A stretch of DNA of 61,695 nt from Oscillospiraceae bacterium (lineage in GTDB: Bacteria; Bacillota; Clostridia; Oscillospirales; JAAYXM01), in the NCBI GenBank assembly GCA_017421025.1, contig JAFQME010000009.1:1-61695 (forward strand). Direction: 5' to 3'. Position 1 is the stretch's first letter; each line of letters opens with the position of its first letter. Under the pieces are notes generated by a model. That model had not been told where the DNA came from, ran no database searches, and worked only from the letters and a program-made list of their open reading frames with translations. This document shows, piece after piece, positions 8,620 to 17,753 of this stretch. A program made the translations under genes and the position numbers.

Positions 8620-9663
8620 TTACAGTACGATGTGATGTGGGGTGTTGGTCAAGCGTTCAAATCCGTGCTCGGTGACCAAAACGGTGTCCTCGGTGCGAAC
8701 GCCGCCTTTGCCCGGAAGATAGAGACCCGGTTCGATCGTGATGACCATGCCCGGGGTTAAAACTGTTTCCGAACCCGGAGAAACACGGGGATCCTCGTGA
8801 ATCTGAAGTCCGACGCCGTGTCCCAAACTGTGTACCACGTATTCGCTCATGCCGGCCTCGGCAAAGAGGGAACGCTGAAAGGCATCCAACTCACTGCAGG
8901 AGATTCCCGGGCAAACCCGCTCCACAACCTGCTTTTGCACAGACAGTACAAGTTCAAACACATGAGAGAGTTCGGGTGTTCCAAGCATCACGGTGCGAGT
9001 GATATCCGAAGCATAGCCACAGGAAACAGCACCGAAATCAAAGGTAATCAAATCGTGTTCCGAAACAGCGTGGTCGGTCGGGGTAGCGTGCGGAAGAGAA
9101 GAACGTTCCCCACAGGCAACAATCGTGGAAAATGCGGTGTGTTCACTGCCCAAACGGTCCATCCGATATTCCAACTCACGCTTTAACTCACGCTCAGTGA
9201 CGCCCGGGCGAATGAGTGGTAAAAGTTCTGCAAACGCAGCATCTGCGATTGCGCAAGCACGACGAATATGCGCAATTTCATCGGCATCTTTTACGCTTCG
9301 TGCAGCAAGTCCGAAATGCGAGAGCGGGACCCATTCGGTGTCGGGACACGCCGCACGCAACGCCCGTGCGGTATCGTCGGAAAGAGCACTGCTTTCATAA
9401 CCCACACGACGGGAGACGACATACTTGGAGATTGCAGCCGAGAGTTTGCCGGAGAGCAGGACAACAGTAACGTCCTTTGCTTCCATGGCGGCCTGCTCGG
9501 TGTAGCGTCCGTCGGTCAAAAGGATTTGTTCTTCCTGTGTGAGAATCAGGTGTCCGTTGTCACCGGTAAACCCGGAAAAATAGCGGACATTTTCCGGCGA
9601 TGAGAGATACATGGCATCCAGATTCAACTGCCGCATATCGTGGCGGAGTTTGGAGCGTCTCAT
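8620..9663 (-). CDS. M24-family metallopeptidase (Xaa-Pro aminopeptidase type)
   Basis: A 347-residue cytosolic peptidase of the pita-bread fold that removes N-terminal residues before proline. The N-terminal creatinase-like domain (residues about 1-125) includes NVRYFSGFTGDNG. The catalytic domain shows the dinuclear metal ligands: the two Asp of FDFGAVSCGYASDITR, the His of SLGHGVGLQIHE, and the two Glu of TIEPGLYLPG and GGVRTEDTV. It starts within the last codon of the upstream surface-protein gene (ATGA overlap), which indicates translational coupling. Family members are often named PepP, PepQ or YqhT; the exact substrate is not fixed by sequence. Confidence 0.92.
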   Translation of the reverse strand: MRRSKLRHDMRQLNLDAMYLSSPENVRYFSGFTGDNGHLILTQEEQILLTDGRYTEQAAMEAKDVTVVLLSGKLSAAISKYVVSRRVGYESSALSDDTARALRAACPDTEWVPLSHFGLAARSVKDADEIAHIRRACAIADAAFAELLPLIRPGVTERELKRELEYRMDRLGSEHTAFSTIVACGERSSLPHATPTDHAVSEHDLITFDFGAVSCGYASDITRTVMLGTPELSHVFELVLSVQKQVVERVCPGISCSELDAFQRSLFAEAGMSEYVVHSLGHGVGLQIHEDPRVSPGSETVLTPGMVITIEPGLYLPGKGGVRTEDTVLVTEHGFERLTNTPHHIVL

Positions 9664-11933
9664 AGTGGATTCCCTCCTGTTGCGGTGCGTACACGGTCAA
9701 TCATGACCGCAGCTTCCGCACGTGTAGTGGAAGCTTTCGGGTTGACGTTTCCGTTGCTTCCTGCAATCAACCCTTTTTGCGTCAGTGTTGCAATCGGCGT
9801 TTTTGCATATTCAGAAATCTGTGCGGAGTCTGAAAATGCAGAGAGTGCGTCGGCGGAAGCATCTTCAGAGAGTGCTCCCATTTTCTGCATCACACGGTAA
9901 ATCAAGGTAAACATTTCCTCACGTGTGATCGAGCGAGTGGGGAAGAATTCGCCGGTTGCGCTGCCTTGGGCAATTCCGAGTGTTTTTGCTGCAGCGAGCG
10001 CATTTGCATAATATGCGCTTCCGTCAACATCGGTAAACTGTTCTCCTGCACCAAGGGCAGGGTCAAGTTGCATCATTCGGGTCAAAAGCAGCATAAAATC
10101 TGCACGTGTGATGGACTTTGCAGGTGCAAATGTGGTGGCAGAAGTGCCGCTGATTACGCCTGCGTCTGCCAGGCGGTTGATTGCATCAAGCGCCCAAAGA
10201 TGATGTTCCAAATCCTGGAACTTGCTGGTCGGGCCATCTACCTTGACCGGGATACGCAGGGAGGTGCTACCGTGGGAAATCACAATGGCACCCTCGCCGC
10301 CCATTTTGTCAGCGGTAAACTCACCGGTTGGCGTGATGCTTCCGATTTTGCCTTCTACCGCCCAGTGAAGTTGCTTGCGGGAGAATTCCACAGATGCGGT
10401 GTTGTGATACAATGCAACCGGAATGGTTTTACTCTCGGAAGCTTTTATAGTGAGTGTGCTTGAAGAACTTTCGATTTTGGTCACAGTGTCTACAAAGGAG
10501 AGAGCGACAGATGTGTTCAGTCCTGCCGCCGAGACCGCAAGAGAAACTTCGCCCGGCGCTGTGGGAGAGATGTCGCCGTTTGCAGAGACCGTGCCGTAAC
10601 TCGGGTCAAGCGCAAACAGAATTGGGCCGACTGTTTTCGGATGTAAGTTGGCATCTACCGCAAATACTTTATCCGAAAATCCCGGATAGGTTTCGCCCAC
10701 CAAAAGGGTGCGCTTTGCAGTTTTGACGAGAAGCGAAGTTGCTGCACCGTTTTGCGGCGTGGTGTTGCACAATACAATCGCATTTGCCACCCGTCGTGCA
10801 CTTCCGTCCGACGGACGGTTGACCACACGGCGGCCAAATTCGCCGATGGGGCGCAATACAAAGGTGGTGGAGCCGCCGCCGTCCAAATTCATTGCGTCCA
10901 CACATCCGAGATCACGCAATACGGTTGCGACGTTTTTGTAAGTGCCGCCTGCGGAGTAGCTGCTCTGACGCCCGTCCAAAGTGAGCAGGACCATAGAGCC
11001 GTCTGCTTTCAAACCAACCACTGTGCGAGGGGCATTTGCGCCGTCGCTGATGTTTTGTACGACTCCGTCTTTTAAGAGGATTTGGTTGCCTGCCACCGCA
11101 AACTCGGTGTCTTTCCATGCCTCTACAAACGCAAATCGAACGGTAAATTCCTCGCCGACCTGGAGTGATGCGAGAAGATCTTTATAAGAACCAACACCTG
11201 AGAGTACCACGTTACCTTCCGAGAGAGGGGTGTTTCCCGAAACGGTACGGACTTCCGAAACACGGAGAGAAAGGGTCTCTTCATCACGGAATTCACCGGA
11301 AAGCACCTTGCAGACAACCTCCACACTGTCCGCAGAGGACTTGGTGGAAGCGGCATAGCGGTGGTTGTAGAGCACCAAACTGTTCGCCTCGCTGTGCGGA
11401 ATGTTGACACCGGTGAGCTGTTGCAGCGATCCTCGCAAATCCAAAATCCGATTCATCATGGAGCCGTGGTCCAAAATTTTGGCGGTACCGTCGGATTTTA
11501 TCACAAGTGCTCGGTAGTAGTTGGGCGGAGTGGTGAGAAGTTCACCGCCGTCAATCATGATGCCAAACGGGACGCCTTCCCCAAAGTTGAAGAAGTCTGC
11601 ATTGACTGCGGCAATTACCTGCCCGGGATACTGCTTGTCCAAGGCGTCTGCCATGCCGAGGACGGTCTGTGTGCCATAAATGTAGCCGTTTGACAGTCCG
11701 GCACGCAGTTTGAGACCTTGGTTGTTTGTGTGAAACTCGATCATGTGCGCAACTTGCGGGCCCTTTGGGGTGGTAAACGAAACTTGGGTATACTGTGCGC
11801 CCGGAGCCACTACCGATGAGGCGGAGGAGACAATGGTTCCCCAAGTCCAGCTTTCCTGCGAAAGTGCGGCAAAAGCATGGGTGAAAAGCAGGGCGATGGT
11901 GCAAATCCCTGCAAGAATTCGTTTGAATTTCAT
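9660..11933 (-). CDS. Secreted phosphodiester glycosidase (NAGPA) domain protein with three SLH repeats
   Basis: A 757-residue exported protein. A signal peptide occupies residues 1-22 (cleavage near FAA). Residues about 90-390 form a NAGPA domain: AAVNADFFNFG, GIMIDGG, and the closing block MNLDGGGSTTFV followed by RRVANAIVL are characteristic. The family removes sugars from phosphodiester linkages, plausibly in wall teichoic-acid-type polymers or capsule. A beta-sandwich, bacterial-Ig-like part follows, then three SLH repeats from about residue 570 to the end, each with a TRADF/TREEM/TRAEA motif, which should dock the protein on the cell wall. It is the first gene of an operon with the peptidase and cysE. 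Confidence 0.9.
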   Translation of the reverse strand: MKFKRILAGICTIALLFTHAFAALSQESWTWGTIVSSASSVVAPGAQYTQVSFTTPKGPQVAHMIEFHTNNQGLKLRAGLSNGYIYGTQTVLGMADALDKQYPGQVIAAVNADFFNFGEGVPFGIMIDGGELLTTPPNYYRALVIKSDGTAKILDHGSMMNRILDLRGSLQQLTGVNIPHSEANSLVLYNHRYAASTKSSADSVEVVCKVLSGEFRDEETLSLRVSEVRTVSGNTPLSEGNVVLSGVGSYKDLLASLQVGEEFTVRFAFVEAWKDTEFAVAGNQILLKDGVVQNISDGANAPRTVVGLKADGSMVLLTLDGRQSSYSAGGTYKNVATVLRDLGCVDAMNLDGGGSTTFVLRPIGEFGRRVVNRPSDGSARRVANAIVLCNTTPQNGAATSLLVKTAKRTLLVGETYPGFSDKVFAVDANLHPKTVGPILFALDPSYGTVSANGDISPTAPGEVSLAVSAAGLNTSVALSFVDTVTKIESSSSTLTIKASESKTIPVALYHNTASVEFSRKQLHWAVEGKIGSITPTGEFTADKMGGEGAIVISHGSTSLRIPVKVDGPTSKFQDLEHHLWALDAINRLADAGVISGTSATTFAPAKSITRADFMLLLTRMMQLDPALGAGEQFTDVDGSAYYANALAAAKTLGIAQGSATGEFFPTRSITREEMFTLIYRVMQKMGALSEDASADALSAFSDSAQISEYAKTPIATLTQKGLIAGSNGNVNPKASTTRAEAAVMIDRVRTATGGNPL

Positions 11934-11967
11934 AGACAGTCATTCTCCTAAAATATAATAACATCTT

Positions 11968-11996
11968 ATTCTATCATAAATACAGTTGAATTTCCA
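11968..11996 (-). promoter_or_regulatory. Promoter of the NAGPA-M24-cysE operon
   Basis: On the minus strand TGGAAA (11991-11996) and TAGAAT (11968-11973) are 17 bp apart. The -10 box has an extended TG motif. AGGAGA follows before the ATG at 11933. Confidence 0.6.
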
Positions 11997-12013
11997 GTGA
12001 TGATTTTGGGACG

Positions 12014-12042
12014 AAAAAGCGGGAGAATTTCTCCCGCTTTTT
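12014..12042 (-). terminator. Terminator of secA
   Basis: A 13-bp perfect stem with a 3-nt loop (12014-12026 with 12030-12042), flanked by A and T tracts, starts 2 bases after the secA stop codon. Confidence 0.9.
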
Positions 12043-12044
12043 AT

Positions 12045-14792
12045 TTATTCATCTTTGCCGCAGCATTTTTTGTATTTCAGTCCGCTTCCACAGGGACAAG
12101 GGTCGTTGCGTCCCACTTTTTCTTTTTTGCGGACCGGCTGTTTTTTGAGCGTTTCATCACCTGCGGTTTCACCTGTGATTTTCGCCACCGCTTCACGCTT
12201 CGGTGCGTCTGCACCCTGCACACGCACGGTCATCACCATGCGGGCAACCTGCTCACGGATGGATGCGATCATTTCCTCGAACATGACAAAGCCGGTGTTC
12301 TTATACTCATCCACCGGGTTGTGCTGAGCATAAGCACTCAACCCAATGCCTTGGCGGAGTTCATGCATTGCATCGATATGATCCATCCAATGCTCATCAA
12401 CTGTGCGGAGAAGGACCACACGCTCCACCTCACGCATCAATTCGGTGCCGAGGGTTGCTTCACGCTTCTCGTATGCTTTGTGAGCAAGCTCGGTGATTTC
12501 GGAGATGATATCGTCTCCGTTGGTATCCCACTCGTTGAGCTGCTCAACAGTGTAATTGAGATCTCCGTCCGAGAGGAAAATTCCTTTGTAGCGGTCACGC
12601 AATGCATCCAAATGGAACGACTGGATATATTGCTCGCCGCCCAGGACATCCGAAACCGCAGCAGCAATTGCACCGTCGATCATGGAAAGGACCGAAGCGG
12701 ATACGTTCTGCCCATCCAACACCTGCTTGCGCTGGGTGTAGATGATTTCACGCTGTTTATTCATGACATCGTCGTACTGAAGCACATGTTTACGCACTGC
12801 GAAGTTGCGGCTTTCCACGTTCTTCTGCGCATTTTCGATGGTTTTGGTGAGCATTCCGTGTTCAATCGGGGTGTCTTCGTCAATGTTGAGTGCATTCATG
12901 AGATTCATAATGCGGTCTGAACCGAAGAGACGCATGATGTCGTCTTCCAACGAGAGGTAAAAGCGGCTGGCACCCGGGTCGCCCTGACGACCGGCACGTC
13001 CACGCAGCTGGTTGTCGATACGGCGGGATTCGTGACGCTCGGTACCGATGATAAAGAGACCGCCTGCCTCGCAAACACGGACACCTTCTGCATCGGTGAC
13101 TTCTTTGTGTTTGCGGTAAAGCGCCTGATATTGTTCCCGTGCAGCAAGGATTTCCGGGTTTGTGGTGGGAGCACTGCCGCCTGCATCCACGATCAGGGAT
13201 TCTTCCATGCCCGCCTTGCGGAGATCGCTCTTTGCCATGAAGTCGGGGTTTCCGCCCAACATGATGTCGGTACCACGGCCTGCCATGTTGGTTGCAATGG
13301 TGACCGCACCAAACTTACCTGCCTGTGCAACGATTTCTGCTTCTTTTTCGTGGTGCTTTGCGTTGAGGACCACGTGTTGGATGCCCTTCTTGCGGAGCAG
13401 AGCCGAGACTTCTTCGCTCTTTTCGATGGAAACAGTACCGACAAGCACCGGTTGTCCACGCTTTACACAATCCTCAATCTGAGCAACCACCGCACGCAGT
13501 TTTCCTTGTGCGGTTTTATACACCACATCCGCATGGTCCTTACGGATCATGGGTTTGTTGGTGGGGATTTCAATGACGTCGAGGGAGTAGATTTCCTTGA
13601 ATTCCTCTTCCTCGGTGAGTGCGGTACCCGTCATACCCGAGAGTTTTTCATACAAACGGAAGTAGTTCTGGAAGGTGATGGTAGCAAGGGTCTTGCTCTC
13701 ACGCTGAATATTCACACGTTCCTTCGCTTCAATCGCCTGATGCAGACCCTCGGAATAGCGGCGTCCGTGCATCAAACGTCCGGTGAATTCGTCAACAATG
13801 ATGATTTGCCCTTCTCGTACTACATAGTCCACATCACGCTGCATAATGCCTCGGGCACGGATTGCCTGGTTGACATGATGGTGCAAAGTGGCATGCTCCG
13901 GGTCTGACAGGTTCTCGATTCCAAAGAACTGCTCCACTTTCGCAATACCGGAAAGGGTGAGTGTGGCGGTACGAGCCTTTTCGTCTACAATATAGTCCCC
14001 GTCATGTGCTGCATCATGGTCCTCTTTTTCGTTGAGGGATGCGACCTTCACACAGCGGAGTTTTGCGGCGCACTGGTCTGCCTGCTCATAAATCACGGTG
14101 GGCTTTTCCCCTTGACCGGAGATGATGAGCGGGGTTCTCGCTTCATCAATCAAAATGGAGTCCACTTCGTCCACGATGGCAAACACATGGTCATCACGCT
14201 GAACCATCTCGGATTTATAAAGCGCCATATTGTCACGCAGATAGTCAAAGCCGAATTCATTGTTGGTGCCGTAGGTAATGTCTGCATTATATGCCGCACG
14301 GCGTTCGTCATTGGTTAAGTCGTGCACGATGATGCCAACCGAGATGCCCATGAAATTGTGCACACGACCCATCAACTCGCCCTGGTACTTGGCGAGATAG
14401 TCGTTGACTGTGACTACGTGCACCCCACGTCCCGAGAGTGCATTTAAGTAAGAGGGCAAGGTAGCGGCAAGGGTTTTACCTTCACCGGTTTTCATTTCCG
14501 CAATCCGTCCTTGATGCAGAACGATACCGCCGATGAGCTGAGAGCGGAATGCTTTTTGCCCCAACACACGGTATGCCGCTTCGCGAATTGCGGCAAATGC
14601 CTCCGGAAGAAGGTCGTCAAGCGATTCTCCGGCAGAAAGCCGTGCTTTGAAAGCCGGTGTTTTTGCCTGCAAATCTGCATCGCTCAGTGCGGAATATTCC
14701 GCATCAAGTGCTTCGATGCGGTCCACAATCTGATAGATTTTTTTCAGTTCACGATCACTGTATGTGCCAAAGAGTTTTTGCATCAAACCCAT
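12045..14792 (-). CDS. secA: Preprotein translocase ATPase SecA
   Basis: The motor ATPase that pushes unfolded preproteins through SecYEG. The product is 915 residues. In order: the N-terminal helix ([13 protein letters not shown]), nucleotide domain 1 with Walker A in [10 protein letters not shown] and Walker B in [17 protein letters not shown], the preprotein cross-linking region, domain 2 with [20 protein letters not shown] and [11 protein letters not shown], the scaffold and wing domains, and a C-terminal SEC-C zinc motif (CPCGSG then KKCC) that binds SecB or phospholipid. ATG 14792 is chosen because GAGG lies 10 bases upstream; a GTG five codons earlier overlaps that site. It is monocistronic. 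Confidence 0.97.
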   Translation of the reverse strand: MGLMQKLFGTYSDRELKKIYQIVDRIEALDAEYSALSDADLQAKTPAFKARLSAGESLDDLLPEAFAAIREAAYRVLGQKAFRSQLIGGIVLHQGRIAEMKTGEGKTLAATLPSYLNALSGRGVHVVTVNDYLAKYQGELMGRVHNFMGISVGIIVHDLTNDERRAAYNADITYGTNNEFGFDYLRDNMALYKSEMVQRDDHVFAIVDEVDSILIDEARTPLIISGQGEKPTVIYEQADQCAAKLRCVKVASLNEKEDHDAAHDGDYIVDEKARTATLTLSGIAKVEQFFGIENLSDPEHATLHHHVNQAIRARGIMQRDVDYVVREGQIIIVDEFTGRLMHGRRYSEGLHQAIEAKERVNIQRESKTLATITFQNYFRLYEKLSGMTGTALTEEEEFKEIYSLDVIEIPTNKPMIRKDHADVVYKTAQGKLRAVVAQIEDCVKRGQPVLVGTVSIEKSEEVSALLRKKGIQHVVLNAKHHEKEAEIVAQAGKFGAVTIATNMAGRGTDIMLGGNPDFMAKSDLRKAGMEESLIVDAGGSAPTTNPEILAAREQYQALYRKHKEVTDAEGVRVCEAGGLFIIGTERHESRRIDNQLRGRAGRQGDPGASRFYLSLEDDIMRLFGSDRIMNLMNALNIDEDTPIEHGMLTKTIENAQKNVESRNFAVRKHVLQYDDVMNKQREIIYTQRKQVLDGQNVSASVLSMIDGAIAAAVSDVLGGEQYIQSFHLDALRDRYKGIFLSDGDLNYTVEQLNEWDTNGDDIISEITELAHKAYEKREATLGTELMREVERVVLLRTVDEHWMDHIDAMHELRQGIGLSAYAQHNPVDEYKNTGFVMFEEMIASIREQVARMVMTVRVQGADAPKREAVAKITGETAGDETLKKQPVRKKEKVGRNDPCPCGSGLKYKKCCGKDE

Positions 14793-14824
14793 AATTTTAT
14801 GCCTCACTTTCGTTCGCTACCGAT

Positions 14825-14853
14825 AGTGTATCACATTTCAATCAAAAAGAAAA
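14825..14853 (-). promoter_or_regulatory. Probable promoter of secA
   Basis: On the minus strand TTTTCT (14848-14853) and TACACT (14825-14830) are 17 bp apart. Confidence 0.5.
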
Positions 14854-14878
14854 GGGATTTTCGGTCGGATGCAGGGGA

Positions 14879-14907
14879 TTGTAAATGAGAGAAAAATGTG
14901 TTAAAAT
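14879..14907 (+). promoter_or_regulatory. Promoter of the S26-like peptidase/ABC exporter operon
   Basis: TTGTAA (14879-14884) and TAAAAT (14902-14907) are 17 bp apart, just before the AGGAGGTG ribosome site at 14917-14924. Confidence 0.65.
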
Positions 14908-14930
14908 TCAAAGAATAGGAGGTGAAAGCG

Positions 14931-15371
14931 GTGGAACAGAAGAAATCGGTCACAGAAATTTTACAAATGCATGGAAAGTATCTCACCCCGGTCTGCGGGA
15001 CGAGTATGAATCCCCTGTTGCATGAAGGGACAGATACCGTGGTCATTGTGCCGAACATCGGACCGCTTCACCGTTATGATGTCCCCCTCTACCTGCGAAA
15101 AAACGGACAGCACGTGCTGCATCGTGTCATGCGGATTGAGCAAGACGGTTATGCCATGTGCGGCGACCACCAGCTCCAATTGGAGCATGGGATCACCGAT
15201 GAAATGATTCTCGGTGTGATGGAAGGGTTCTTTCGTGGGAAACGCTATGTGAAAACCACCAACTTCGGATACCGGCTGTATGTGTTTTTCTGGTGCCGTG
15301 TGCCGTTTGTGAGAAAACTTTGCCTGCATTTGATGCGGCGGAAAGGAGAACGCCGTGGAAAAACAGAGTAA
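14931..15371 (+). CDS. S24/S26-family (signal-peptidase-like) protein
   Basis: A 146-residue protein with the signal peptidase I/LexA-type serine peptidase core: the nucleophile box GTSMNPLL, then RYDVPLYLRKNGQHVLHRVMR in the position of the Lys/Arg-containing box II, and a conserved GDHQ segment. A hydrophobic stretch near the C-terminus (YRLYVFFWCRVPF) may be a membrane anchor. AGGAGGTG at 14917-14924 supports GTG 14931; a GTG at 14922 overlaps the ribosome site. It overlaps the ABC exporter gene by 17 bp. Such short S26-like proteins occur with peptide export systems in Clostridia, so processing of an exported peptide is plausible, but no precursor gene is evident here. Confidence 0.75.
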   Translation: MEQKKSVTEILQMHGKYLTPVCGTSMNPLLHEGTDTVVIVPNIGPLHRYDVPLYLRKNGQHVLHRVMRIEQDGYAMCGDHQLQLEHGITDEMILGVMEGFFRGKRYVKTTNFGYRLYVFFWCRVPFVRKLCLHLMRRKGERRGKTE

Positions 15372-17022
15372 TTCGGGCGCCCTCAATTGGGTGTGGCAGA
15401 CAACAGACGGGTTGCGACTTCGCCTGTTGGTGCTGATTCTGTCCAATGCGGTTTTTTCCGCAATAGTGGTACTCTTTGCGCTTACCTGCCGTGAGATCAT
15501 CGACCGTGCGGTTGCAGGAGATGTGTCGGGAATGGTGCGTTATGCGCTGATTCTCGGTGTGGTCATCCTCTCGCAGCTTGCTCTGCGCTTCCTCAATTAT
15601 AATCTTGAGGAACATCTGCGTGCCCGCTTGGAAGTGAAGCTCAAAAGCCGTGTTTTCGGTGCGGTTTTGAAAAAACAGTATCGTGCGGTGAGTGAGTACC
15701 ATAGTGGTGAGATTCTCAACCGTTTGGTGAGCGATGTCACTGCGGTGTGCGACGGTGCGGTGGGCATTTTGCCCTCGCTTGCAGGTATGGCGGCACGTCT
15801 TGTCTGTGCGTTTGCAGTGTTGGTCGTGCTCGAGCCTTGGTTTGTCCTGCTGTTTTGGGTGGGCGGTGTCCTGCTGTTTGCCATTACCCGAGTCTTTCGT
15901 GCGGTACTCAAGCGGATGCACAAACGGGTGCAGGCGGCAGACGGTCGTGTGCGTGCCTTTTTGCAGGAGGCAATCGAAAGCCTGCTTGTTGTGAAAGTGT
16001 TTGGCGAGGAATCCCATGTGGAGACCCGTGCAGACCGGCTTCAGGAAGAACATTTTCAGGAAAAACGCCGTCGTTGGCGGCTACATACTGCCTCCAATGC
16101 CGGGATGAGTTTTCTTTTTCAAGTCGCCTATTTGTGTGCGCTGGTTTGGTGTGCATATTGTTTGCTGCTCGGCACCATGAGTTTTGGCACCTTGAGCGCC
16201 ATTTTGCAGCTGGTCAGCCAAATCCAGGCACCGCTGACCAACCTGTCAGGATTTTTGCCCCGCTATTACGGGATGCTTGCATCTGCCGAGCGTTTGCAAG
16301 AGCTTGAGGCAATGCCGGAAGAATCGCAAGAGGGGAAACTCTCCGAGCCTCGCAGTTTTTACGAAACCATCTCTGCTATTCGTTTTTCCGGGATCACCTT
16401 CAGTTATGGGCGTGAGTGTGTGCTGGAGGATGCAGACCTTACCTTGACCCCGGGTGATTTTGTTGCCATTATGGGTCGATCCGGGATCGGGAAAAGCACC
16501 TTGCTCAAACTGTTGCTGGATGTGTTCCCGCTTGATGCGGGGGAAATCTGGTTTGAAACCGCACAGGGACGTGTCCCGGTGGGGTGTGCCACCCGTCCGC
16601 TCTTTTCCTATGTACCGCAGGGGAACTTCCTGTTTTCCGGCACCATCCGTGAAAACTTGACCTTTGCTGCGCAGGACGCAAGTGAAGCGGAACTCCATGC
16701 TGCGTTGCAAGCCGCCTGTGCAGACGGGTTCTTAAAAGAACTCCCGTTGGGGCTGGAAACCGTGATCGGGGAACACGGTCAGGGACTCAGCGAAGGGCAA
16801 GTCCAGCGAATCGCACTTGCCCGTGCACTCTTAAAACAAGCCCCCATCCTGCTTCTCGACGAGGCAACCAGTGCGTTGGACGAAGCCACCGAGGAAGCGG
16901 TGCTCCGCAATCTCAAAGAGATGAAGGGTGTCACCTGCATCATCGTGTCGCACAAGCAAGCCGCTTTGCGTGTTTGCAACCGACACATCCAAATTGAAGA
17001 GAAAAAGATTTGCGAAAAGTAG
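15355..17022 (+). CDS. ABC exporter, fused permease and ATPase
   Basis: A 555-residue half-transporter of the type IV exporter class. Residues about 1-310 hold six membrane helices; the nucleotide-binding domain follows. Walker A is GRSGIGKST at 374-382, the Q loop is in YVPQGN, the signature reads LSEGQ at 478-482 (Glu in place of the usual first Gly), Walker B with catalytic Glu503 is LLLDEATS, and the switch histidine is in IIVSHK. There is no C39 peptidase domain. GTG 15355 has GGAGA upstream. Translational overlap with the S26-like gene suggests a joint role, perhaps export of a peptide cut by that protein. Substrate unknown. Confidence 0.88.
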   Translation: MEKQSNSGALNWVWQTTDGLRLRLLVLILSNAVFSAIVVLFALTCREIIDRAVAGDVSGMVRYALILGVVILSQLALRFLNYNLEEHLRARLEVKLKSRVFGAVLKKQYRAVSEYHSGEILNRLVSDVTAVCDGAVGILPSLAGMAARLVCAFAVLVVLEPWFVLLFWVGGVLLFAITRVFRAVLKRMHKRVQAADGRVRAFLQEAIESLLVVKVFGEESHVETRADRLQEEHFQEKRRRWRLHTASNAGMSFLFQVAYLCALVWCAYCLLLGTMSFGTLSAILQLVSQIQAPLTNLSGFLPRYYGMLASAERLQELEAMPEESQEGKLSEPRSFYETISAIRFSGITFSYGRECVLEDADLTLTPGDFVAIMGRSGIGKSTLLKLLLDVFPLDAGEIWFETAQGRVPVGCATRPLFSYVPQGNFLFSGTIRENLTFAAQDASEAELHAALQAACADGFLKELPLGLETVIGEHGQGLSEGQVQRIALARALLKQAPILLLDEATSALDEATEEAVLRNLKEMKGVTCIIVSHKQAALRVCNRHIQIEEKKICEK

Positions 17023-17051
17023 AAAATGTATAGCAGATTCCCGATTTGCTG

Positions 17052-17060
17052 TGATAGAAT
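17052..17060 (+). promoter_or_regulatory. Extended -10 promoter of the PP2C gene
   Basis: TGATAGAAT forms an extended -10 element (TG 17052-17053, TAGAAT 17055-17060) only 9 bases before the ATG at 17070. Transcription would start at or next to the start codon. Confidence 0.5.
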
Positions 17061-17069
17061 GAATCGCCT

Positions 17070-17735
17070 ATGAGAATTGAAACTTATACGTGTTCGGAAA
17101 TCGGGGCACGTGAGACAAACGAAGATTATGCAGCTTCCCGTCAAACCTTCGGTCGGGCGCTGTTTGTTGTGGCAGATGGAGTGGGCGGAAGTCCTGCCGG
17201 GGATGTTGCGTCCCGAGGTGCGGTGGAGACATTGCTTGCAACCTGGAAGCGTTCTCCGCAGATTACGGTGGATGCAATCGCCACCATATTCGAGTCCACA
17301 AACGAAACCATGCGAGAGCACAGTCTCCATCGGAAAGAACTGTGTGGGATGCGAACCACAGTTGCTGCTCTGTTTTATCGGTTTGGAGTGGTGGTCACCG
17401 CTCATGTTGGGGACAGCCGTGTCTATTTGTTTCGAAAGAATCATCTGCGCTTTTGCACACAAGATCATGTGGCACACGGCAGGCTCACCCGAGTATTTGG
17501 GTCGAATGATGTGTATTTGCCGGAGCTGTCTGCACGGATGTGTGTCAAAAAAGGAGACGCATTTCTCCTCTGTACCGACGGATTTTGGACAAACGTCACC
17601 TGCGAAGAGATAGAGCGTGCGTTGAGTGAGAGTCGGACTCCGCAAGAATGGGTGGAGCGAATGCTTGCTGTGCATGGATCTGTGCCGACCGAGCATCAGG
17701 ATAACTATACGGTAACTGCCGGATTTTTCAAATAA
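17070..17735 (+). CDS. PP2C-type serine/threonine protein phosphatase
   Basis: A 221-residue metal-dependent phosphatase (PPM family, close to PrpC/Stp). Metal-ligand motifs are NEDY near residue 17, VVADGVGG, TTVAALF, AHVGDSRVYLF, LCTDGFW, and DNYT at the end. The variable region between the DHV motif and LLCTDG is short, so the protein is at the small end of the family. No partner Ser/Thr kinase gene lies next to it, which is unusual because these are normally paired. No ribosome site precedes the ATG and the promoter lies directly upstream, so it may be translated from a leaderless mRNA. The DMT transporter gene follows after 18 bp. Confidence 0.9.
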   Translation: MRIETYTCSEIGARETNEDYAASRQTFGRALFVVADGVGGSPAGDVASRGAVETLLATWKRSPQITVDAIATIFESTNETMREHSLHRKELCGMRTTVAALFYRFGVVVTAHVGDSRVYLFRKNHLRFCTQDHVAHGRLTRVFGSNDVYLPELSARMCVKKGDAFLLCTDGFWTNVTCEEIERALSESRTPQEWVERMLAVHGSVPTEHQDNYTVTAGFFK

Positions 17736-17753
17736 GAAAGGGTTGATTATAAT

